DNA from: Bacteroidales bacterium
GTDB taxonomy: Bacteria; Bacteroidota; Bacteroidia; Bacteroidales; P3
Direction: 5' to 3'
DNA length: 19,310 bases
Assembly (NCBI GenBank): GCA_031286005.1
Contig: JAITVC010000006.1
Coordinates: forward strand, 1-19,310
Of this stretch, positions 13,453-19,310 are shown in pieces. Positions within the stretch are counted from its first letter, which is position 1. Every line of letters begins with the position of its first letter. The notes under the pieces are model-generated. The model was not told where the DNA came from, searched no databases, and saw nothing but the letters and a program-made list of their open reading frames with translations. The position numbers were made by a program, and so were the translations under genes.

Positions 13453-14717
13453 AAAAGACTTTAATTTACACCGTAATTCCGACTATTTTGCTTGCTCTGA
13501 ACATTGTGTTGGGGGGGCTGCTTGTGGAGGCGAAGGAGTTTGACCTTACGTTTTTGATCGCTTTGTGCCTTGTGTTTGGGGTAACTGTTGTTTATCGCAA
13601 CAAATTTAGCAGACCGCTTATCGTTATTGCCCGCACGCTGGTTGGGATGTTGTTTATCTTTTCGGGCTTTGTGAAGGGTGTTGACCCGCTTGGCACGCAA
13701 TATCAAATGCAGGATTATTTTATGGCCTACGGTACCACGTGGGCTAATCCGTTTGCTCTGCCACTTGCGGTGATTATGATTGCAGCGGAATTTGTGGTTG
13801 GGGCTGCCTTGATTTTGAATATTCGCATTCCGTTGGCTTCGTGGGGGGCGGTGTTGCTGATGATATTCTTTACGATTACCACCTTTTTTGATGCGATTTA
13901 CAATCTCGTTCCTGATTGCGGATGCTTTGGAGAAGCGGTTAAACTGAGCAATTGGCAAACGTTTTATAAAAACATTGTCATTGACACTTTTCTGGCGATA
14001 TTGTTCTTTGGCCGCTATCGTATTCGCAATACGTTTAGCTTGAAAAATGAAGTGATTATTATAGCCTCTGTGGCGATATTGTTTGTGGGCTTTGAAATCG
14101 GAACCTTGCGCCATTTGCCGGTTATCGACTTTTTGGATTGGAAAGTGGGTGTTAAGTTGAACCCTCCAAAGACAGAACCGATAACCTACTCCTTTGAGTA
14201 CAAAAACAAGACTACTCAAGAGGTTCAAACCTTTGATTCAAAAAGTTTGCCTGCCGATGTAACTACTAATTGGGAGTTTGTGAATAGCATTATCAACGAC
14301 CCGAATCCGAAGAACTTGATGATTCCTATCTTCGACCAGAGCGGTGGAGAAGGGCAAGAAATCACCGATATGGTGGCCGGCAATCCGGATTATTCGTTTA
14401 TCGTGGCCATGTATGATATAAAGAAAGCACGGAAAAGAAACATGCCTAAGATTTTTGCCCTGCAAGATTTGGCCAGACAAAAGGGTTTTGAATTTGTGTT
14501 TTTGTTCGATTTGAATGCAACAACCGAACAGATAGACCAATTCAAGCAAAAAGTGGGCAGAGAGGATTTGGACATGTACTATTCCGATGATAAATCCATC
14601 AAAGCCATTGTGCGCTCCAATCCGGGATTGATTTTGCTGAAAGACGGCGTTGTGGTTGACAAATGGGCCTGGCGAGATGTGCCGACGGTGGAAACAGTTC
14701 AAGAAATAATAAAATAA
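13449..14717 (+). CDS. DoxX/MauE-like membrane protein with C-terminal thioredoxin-like domain (BT_3928-like)
   Basis: The 422-residue protein has an N-terminal membrane half. Helices lie near residues 5-27, 32-47, 57-76 and 97-125, with further ones to about 215. The motif VPDCGCFGEAVKLSNW (Asp156-Cys157-Gly-Cys159) is typical of MauE/DoxX proteins that handle redox or quinol chemistry at the membrane. After about residue 230 a periplasmic domain follows. Its last stretch (SNPGLILLKDGVVVDKWAW) looks like the strands after the cis-Pro of a thioredoxin fold, but no CxxC is present there. It starts 4 nt before the stop of the DUF1599 gene. The exact function is unknown. Confidence 0.85.
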   Translation: MKKTLIYTVIPTILLALNIVLGGLLVEAKEFDLTFLIALCLVFGVTVVYRNKFSRPLIVIARTLVGMLFIFSGFVKGVDPLGTQYQMQDYFMAYGTTWANPFALPLAVIMIAAEFVVGAALILNIRIPLASWGAVLLMIFFTITTFFDAIYNLVPDCGCFGEAVKLSNWQTFYKNIVIDTFLAILFFGRYRIRNTFSLKNEVIIIASVAILFVGFEIGTLRHLPVIDFLDWKVGVKLNPPKTEPITYSFEYKNKTTQEVQTFDSKSLPADVTTNWEFVNSIINDPNPKNLMIPIFDQSGGEGQEITDMVAGNPDYSFIVAMYDIKKARKRNMPKIFALQDLARQKGFEFVFLFDLNATTEQIDQFKQKVGREDLDMYYSDDKSIKAIVRSNPGLILLKDGVVVDKWAWRDVPTVETVQEIIK

Positions 14718-14728
14718 CACGAAATATT

Positions 14729-15409
14729 ATGCCTATCATTTGGATTATCTTTGGCGGAACGATTCTCGCCAGTTGGATTGTGAGCCAATCCTTGAAATCA
14801 AAGTTTGAAAAATACTCTAAAATCCCTATCAATTACGGCTTGACCGGAAAAGATGTGGCCGAAAAGATGTTGAGAGAGTCGGACGTTCGAGATGTGGAAG
14901 TTACCTGCATAGAAGGTAAGCTGACTGACCATTACAATCCTCTTACTAAGACCGTTAACCTGAGCAAGCCTGTATATTATGGCAACAGTGTGGCTGCAGC
15001 CGCTGTGGCTGCCCACGAATGCGGACATGCGGTGCAACATGCGGAGGCTTATATGTGGTTGAGTATGCGCTCTAATCTTGTGCCGGTGGTTAGTTTCGCT
15101 TCGCGGTGGATGCAGTGGGTGCTGTTGGCGGGTATTTTATTGGTGCAGACTTTTCCGCCTTTGTTGCTTGCCGGAATTATTTTGTTTGCTATGACGACCG
15201 TGTTTAGCTTCATCACACTTCCCGTAGAAATCAACGCCAGTAAACGAGCTTTGGTATGGCTTTCAGCCAATAACATCACCGACCCGTTCAATCACTCCAA
15301 AGCCGAATCGGCCTTGCGCACGGCAGCCTATACTTACGTGATTGCGGCGTTGAGTTCGTTGGCTACGTTGTTGTATTATATCTCGATTTATTTGGGGCGG
15401 CGGGATTAA
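14729..15409 (+). CDS. YugP-type neutral zinc metallopeptidase, membrane-bound
   Basis: Starting at ATG 14729 (MPIIWIIFGGTILASW), the product has 226 residues. An earlier in-frame ATG at 14663 lies inside the DoxX gene and is rejected. An N-terminal helix (about 2-17) is followed by a peptidase region with VAAHECGHAVQHAEAY, giving the zinc motif HECGH at residues 96-100. The likely third ligand is the Glu in PVEINASKRAL (about 172), as in YugP proteins. Two hydrophobic segments lie near 125-165 and a last one near 200-222. The family is of unknown physiological substrate. It follows the DoxX gene by 11 nt and ends the operon; the convergent TlpA lipoprotein gene ends 66 nt further on, with no convincing terminator between. 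Confidence 0.9.
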   Translation: MPIIWIIFGGTILASWIVSQSLKSKFEKYSKIPINYGLTGKDVAEKMLRESDVRDVEVTCIEGKLTDHYNPLTKTVNLSKPVYYGNSVAAAAVAAHECGHAVQHAEAYMWLSMRSNLVPVVSFASRWMQWVLLAGILLVQTFPPLLLAGIILFAMTTVFSFITLPVEINASKRALVWLSANNITDPFNHSKAESALRTAAYTYVIAALSSLATLLYYISIYLGRRD

Positions 15410-15475
15410 TTCAACACTTTTTAACAAAAAATAGTTGTTCGGAAGCGGCTTTTTGCAACAAACCAACTCAAAATA

Positions 15476-16498
15476 TTAAAGAATCTCCTTTAATTTCTCT
15501 TCCAATGCTTCGCCTCGAAGGTCTTTGGCAATGATGATGCCGTCTTTGTCGAGTAATACCGTATGCGGGATGCCCGAAATGGTGTAAAGGTTAACAGCAT
15601 CGCTGTCAAACGCTTTTAAGTCGGACATTTGAGGCCATGGCATATTAAAATCGTTGAGACCGTTAAACCACGATTTCTCATCGGCATCAAACGAAACACC
15701 CACGATTTCAAAACCTTTATCTTTGTACTTTTTGTATGCTTGAATTAAGTTAGGTATTTCCCTGCGGCATGGGCCGCACCATGAAGCCCAAAAATCAACC
15801 AGCACATAGGTTCCTTTGCCGGCATAATCAGAAAGAGCAACGTCTTTTCCATCCGGAGTGCGCATTTGAAAATCGGCGAAGCGTTGCCCGATAGCCGTAC
15901 TTTCAAACCCTTGAATGCGGGCAATAAGTTTAGCCACAATTGGGTTCTTCAGTGTTTCTTCGGTAGCGCCGGAAACCGCTTCTTTTAACTGTTCGAGCGA
16001 AAAATCGGATACTTTATGCGCTTGACTCAAACCGGCAACGTTGTTGATGTTAGTTTTTACAAATTCCAAAACGAGCGCTTGCAAACCTTCAGTATTTTTC
16101 TGTTGTTTCAACTCGCTTTCCGCGTCCAGAAAGGCGTGAAGAATTTCATTTTGTTCTGTGCCTTCAACCTTGCTTTTTCTTTGCGCATCCGTTGTTATTT
16201 TGATTTTGGCGTTCTCAAGAATTAAACTCACCGGAATCCCGTCCATACGTCCCGCATAATTAATGATGATAGCAGCGGAAACCGGTTCTTCTACTTCTCC
16301 TTTGAATTGATATTTACCGTCCGTAATTATAACCGTATCCATCCAAATAAATTGGTTATCGACTTGCTTGCCCAACATCACCGGTTTGCCTTCATACAAG
16401 GATTCAGCGATAGTTCCTGTTATAGTGTAAGAATTCCGATTGCAAGCAAAAAATAAGCATGCAACGATTAAAATTGTAAGTTTTTTATAAGTATTCAT
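15476..16498 (-). CDS. TlpA-like thiol-disulfide lipoprotein with DUF4369-type N-terminus
   Basis: The 340-residue protein starts with a lipoprotein signal (LILIV-type core, then LFFAC with Cys19 as the lipidated residue), so it should be membrane-anchored in the periplasm. A DUF4369-like beta domain (YTITGTIAESLYEGKPVML) covers about 25-115. A helical linker and a TlpA-type thioredoxin fold follow from about 205. The active site WCGPC has Cys241 and Cys244, with the cis-Pro loop GIPHTVLLDKDG. It should act as a disulfide reductant or exchanger for periplasmic proteins. It is the second protein of this architecture in the window (the other is at 618-1751), but that one lacks the lipobox. No TAnnTTTG promoter is visible upstream; it may be read through from the M16 gene. 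Confidence 0.92.
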   Translation of the reverse strand: MNTYKKLTILIVACLFFACNRNSYTITGTIAESLYEGKPVMLGKQVDNQFIWMDTVIITDGKYQFKGEVEEPVSAAIIINYAGRMDGIPVSLILENAKIKITTDAQRKSKVEGTEQNEILHAFLDAESELKQQKNTEGLQALVLEFVKTNINNVAGLSQAHKVSDFSLEQLKEAVSGATEETLKNPIVAKLIARIQGFESTAIGQRFADFQMRTPDGKDVALSDYAGKGTYVLVDFWASWCGPCRREIPNLIQAYKKYKDKGFEIVGVSFDADEKSWFNGLNDFNMPWPQMSDLKAFDSDAVNLYTISGIPHTVLLDKDGIIIAKDLRGEALEEKLKEIL

Positions 16499-16527
16499 TA
16501 TTTATATAGTTTTAAGTTATATATTAT

Positions 16528-16609
16528 GGGATGTCTCGACTTCGCTACGCGCGCTTGACATGACAGGTGTCGTCATTCCGACCGGAGCGAAGCGGAGTGG
16601 AGGAGTCTC
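16528..16609. repeat. REP-like palindromic intergenic element
   Basis: A GC-rich 82-bp block stands out from the AT-rich spacer. CTTCGCT (16540-16546) is complementary to AGCGAAG (16586-16592). In the middle TGACATGACA and TGTCGTCA can pair around GG with a 2-nt bulge. The part ATTCCGACCGGAGCGAAG followed by CGGAGTGGAGGAGTCTC resembles a repeat I know from many Bacteroidetes intergenic regions. It ends directly against the stop codon of the M16 gene. Confidence 0.65.
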
Positions 16610-19310
16610 TTATTCGGGTCGCATGATGACTGTTAATATATTATTTGCTTCCAAAAGTTCTTTCAGTAAAACACGCAAATCTTCGGGAGTTAAATTTTTC
16701 ACAATCTCCGGTCCTTCTGTTCGATCGTTGCCATATAGAATGTAGTCGCGAAAAGCAAAACTCCAAAAGAAATTGCTCTTTATGCTTTGATCATATTGTT
16801 TAAGCATATATTCCTTGCCTTTTTGGAAATCGACCTCATCGATACCTTCTTTCACGAGTCGTTGCAGTTCTTGGTGCACAATCGGCGTAAGCGAATCCAA
16901 AAGTTCCGGATTGGTTTGGAATGTTACCACAGCGCTCAATGCGCCCACCGGCATTCTTTTCATAGAAGCTTCAACATCTACGGAATACACGCCGCTTTTT
17001 TCCTCACGAATCAATTTAGTGTAGCGAATTTCCAACACTTGTTGAAGCATCGTCATCGTAAAAGCTTTCTTTTGGTCATAGTCTACTTCTTTGGTATATT
17101 CAATAAATACAGAGGAAAGTGGTGTTTCCATTGCCCGTTTGAACTCCGATGTGCGAATGCCTTTCGGACCTCTTTTGCCGCGATCTACCCATTTGCTTGG
17201 AGCAGCAGGGCCTTTCAAACTACCGATATATTTTTCGACCAACGGACGCATTTGTGCAGTATCCATCGCACCCACAAAAAGAAAATTAAAATCTTGCGGA
17301 TTGCCAAACAGACGAGTATAAATTTCTTTGGTATCCTCAAATTTCGCCTTTTCTAAATCGTCCAAATTCATAATCATATTAATCGCACGAGGATGGTTGT
17401 TCCAACGAAGTAAGACCGCACTATCTTGAAACGAACTGAACGGCATGTTTTTTCTCGAAATGATGTTTTCTCTAATTTGTTTAAGATCGCGATTATAGTT
17501 TTCTTCATCAAAACGAGGTTCAGTAAAATAGAGATGAACGAGTTGCAACGTTGTTTCCAAATCGGTTTCATTAGTGGCACAACCGATTGTTTGAAACCAT
17601 TCGCCCACGAGCGGCGTTACACTCACAAATTTTCCGGCCAAGAATTTCGAAAGATCCGTTGCACTAAACTTACTAACTCCCGATAAGGCCGACGAAACCA
17701 TTCGTGCTGATGAATATTTCTCATCGCTCGCCGATGAATTTCCACCCGGTGCAAAGATTTCCATCAACAATTCATTTTCGCTATTATCGGTAGGAATCAT
17801 ATACACTTTTGCGCCGTTCGACAGTGTCCATTCGGTGGCGCCCATCACGGTTTTCTTTTCCGAAACGATCTTGCCCGGTGTTGGTTCTTTGCTCATCAAC
17901 GTTGTAGGCAATTCTTTTTCAGTATAGGGTTCAACATCCAACGAAGCCATACCTTTCAATTTCTTGTCAATCGTACTTTTGGTAGGAATGCTATCGGCTT
18001 CGGCCGACAACGTTACCATATCCACCACTTGATTATCGGGCGTAAAGAAACTTTTCACTCTGCGATTGGCTTCCTCCAGCGTGAAGTCTTCGATAATTTG
18101 CGTTTGAACTTTGCGATAGGTTTCCATATCCATATAGGGATTGCCATGGATAAAATGGTCGAAATAACTGTTGATATATTTGCCGTTGTCGCGCTTGTCG
18201 CGGTCGGCATAAAAACGCTCCACGTTGGTAAGCGCTTTGGCTTTGGCACGTTCCACTTCTTGCTTGGTAAACCCAAAACGTCGGAAACGCTCGCTTTCTT
18301 TCAACGCCATATCAATCCCCGGATTGATATTTTCGGCGCCACTACGGAATTGTGCACCGAACGAAAATATATCACGGTCGCCAGCCAAAGGACCATAGTT
18401 ATAGCCAATGCCGCTAACCGGATAACTGCCATTTTGAATGATTTCGCCCAAGCGGTTGTTCATCATACTTATCACTAATGAATTGTAATATTGTTCGGTG
18501 AAAATCGTTCCAAGTTTTCGGTCGGCTTTGGCTTTCGCCGGATGTTTGTACATCACTTCAAAGTTCGAAACGGTGGCTTCCGGATCGCTATACGTAACAT
18601 ACAGCAGATCTTTGTTATCCGGAATACTGTATTGCTCCACAGCACGACCATTTTCAACTTTTTTCAATTTTGAGAAAAGCGCAATCACATCTTTTTCCAT
18701 TTTGTCGATGTCAAAATCGCCGACAACAGCCACAGCCTGCAAATCGGGGCGATACCACGTGTGATAAAAATCCAGCAATGCGTTGCGTTCAAAATTTTGG
18801 ATGATGTCCATATCACCAATCACATTGCGTTTGGCGTGTTTTGAAAAGTTATAGACCGTAGGCAACAACACTTCTTGAACACGAAGTTGCAGCCCCCCGC
18901 GCGAACGCCATTCTTCTTGAATCACGCCACGTTCGGCATCAATTTCTTCCTGTTCGGCCAAAATCGAACCCGACCAATCGTAGAGCACCAACAAGCACGT
19001 GTCGATAATGCCTTGACGCAACATCGGCACGTCTTTCAGCAAGTAACGTGTGTAATAGGTTGCCGTTGCGGCATTCACATTAGCACCGAATTTCACACCG
19101 ATGGTTTCCATGTATTCGAGCATGGATTTGTTCGGAAAGTGCTCCAGCCCATTGAACGCCAAATGCTCCAAAAAGTGAGCCAAACCGTTTTGGTTATCTT
19201 CCTCTTGAAGTGCGCCCACAGAGTGGAATATCTCAAAATGCGCCCGTTTTGCTATATGGTTGTTGTACTTGATGTAATACACCATCCCATTGTCGAGCAC
19301 GCCATAGCGC
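16610..19310 (-). CDS. M16-family zinc peptidase (insulinase/pitrilysin-like), N-terminus cut by window edge
   Basis: The open frame enters from the right edge (RYGVLDNGMVYYIKYN), where the normal start and signal peptide are missing, and runs about 900 residues to the stop at 16610. The inverted zinc motif HFLEH lies at residues 42-46 counted from the GTG at 19300. The third ligand Glu lies about 77 residues after the second His, in ERGVIQEEW. This fits the HxxEH-X(74-76)-E rule. A second, non-catalytic half starts near WTLSNGAKVYMIPTDN. Its length matches long single-chain M16 peptidases with two paired halves. Such enzymes degrade oligopeptides in the periplasm. The GTG at 19300 is not the true start. 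It is followed by the REP-like element and the TlpA lipoprotein gene on the same strand. Confidence 0.93.
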   Translation of the reverse strand, partial: RYGVLDNGMVYYIKYNNHIAKRAHFEIFHSVGALQEEDNQNGLAHFLEHLAFNGLEHFPNKSMLEYMETIGVKFGANVNAATATYYTRYLLKDVPMLRQGIIDTCLLVLYDWSGSILAEQEEIDAERGVIQEEWRSRGGLQLRVQEVLLPTVYNFSKHAKRNVIGDMDIIQNFERNALLDFYHTWYRPDLQAVAVVGDFDIDKMEKDVIALFSKLKKVENGRAVEQYSIPDNKDLLYVTYSDPEATVSNFEVMYKHPAKAKADRKLGTIFTEQYYNSLVISMMNNRLGEIIQNGSYPVSGIGYNYGPLAGDRDIFSFGAQFRSGAENINPGIDMALKESERFRRFGFTKQEVERAKAKALTNVERFYADRDKRDNGKYINSYFDHFIHGNPYMDMETYRKVQTQIIEDFTLEEANRRVKSFFTPDNQVVDMVTLSAEADSIPTKSTIDKKLKGMASLDVEPYTEKELPTTLMSKEPTPGKIVSEKKTVMGATEWTLSNGAKVYMIPTDNSENELLMEIFAPGGNSSASDEKYSSARMVSSALSGVSKFSATDLSKFLAGKFVSVTPLVGEWFQTIGCATNETDLETTLQLVHLYFTEPRFDEENYNRDLKQIRENIISRKNMPFSSFQDSAVLLRWNNHPRAINMIMNLDDLEKAKFEDTKEIYTRLFGNPQDFNFLFVGAMDTAQMRPLVEKYIGSLKGPAAPSKWVDRGKRGPKGIRTSEFKRAMETPLSSVFIEYTKEVDYDQKKAFTMTMLQQVLEIRYTKLIREEKSGVYSVDVEASMKRMPVGALSAVVTFQTNPELLDSLTPIVHQELQRLVKEGIDEVDFQKGKEYMLKQYDQSIKSNFFWSFAFRDYILYGNDRTEGPEIVKNLTPEDLRVLLKELLEANNILTVIMRPE

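Noticed and set aside
15410..15475. Possible terminator between the convergent metallopeptidase and TlpA lipoprotein genes
   Set aside because: Only weak pairings of 4-5 bp can be drawn around the GGAAGCGGCTTTTT stretch; not enough to call.
1..19310. CRISPR arrays, tRNA or rRNA genes, transposase genes
   Set aside because: I looked for regularly spaced direct repeats with unique spacers, tRNA-like cloverleaf segments and transposase motifs, and saw none. The 11-bp array has no spacers and is not a CRISPR.

Overview
The window looks like a Bacteroidetes (Bacteroidales-type) chromosome. The evidence is: several promoters with the phylum's -7 element TAnnTTTG, no clear Shine-Dalgarno sites, two TlpA-like thiol-disulfide proteins with DUF4369-type N-termini, a BT_3928-like DoxX/MauE protein, a DUF1599 gene, and a secG preceded by a TPR-like gene. 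This assignment comes from protein features and promoter style, not from a database search.

Layout. Positions 1-1751 (minus) hold the N-terminal part of a POT-family peptide transporter, downstream of and probably co-transcribed with a periplasmic TlpA-like protein. Positions 1917-3200 (plus) encode a CyuA/UPF0597 L-cysteine desulfidase. It converges on a large secreted S9 (DPP IV-like) peptidase at 3266-5761 (minus), and a perfect hairpin terminator lies between them. Positions 5762-6583 form a long gene-free stretch rich in repeats: tandem 14-bp AT-rich units, a degenerate tandem array with an 11-bp period, a pair of direct repeats 60 bp apart, a 10-bp inverted repeat and an A13 tract. It ends in a good Bacteroidetes promoter.

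Positions 6584-10487 (plus) are the most distinctive part. This is a compact, visibly AT-richer bacteriocin/microcin-like operon. It has a 69-residue double-glycine-leader precursor, a small 4-TM protein (candidate immunity), an unrecognised multi-TM protein, a membrane-anchored thioredoxin-like protein with a CEFC motif, and a C39-peptidase ABC exporter that would cleave the leader and export the peptide. There is no HlyD-type adaptor or outer-membrane channel gene in the window.

Positions 10579-15409 (plus) are housekeeping: the TPR-like gene overlapping secG, then a tight run of PfkB-family sugar/nucleoside kinase, DUF1599 protein, DoxX/MauE-thioredoxin-like protein and YugP-type zinc metallopeptidase. 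Positions 15476-19310 (minus) hold a TlpA-like lipoprotein and an M16 (insulinase-like) peptidase that runs off the right edge. A REP-like palindromic element separates these two.

Taken together, the peptidases (S9, M16), the peptide transporter and the cysteine desulfidase fit an organism that feeds on peptides and amino acids. The inserted-looking bacteriocin cluster would serve competition with neighbours. Both statements are inference.
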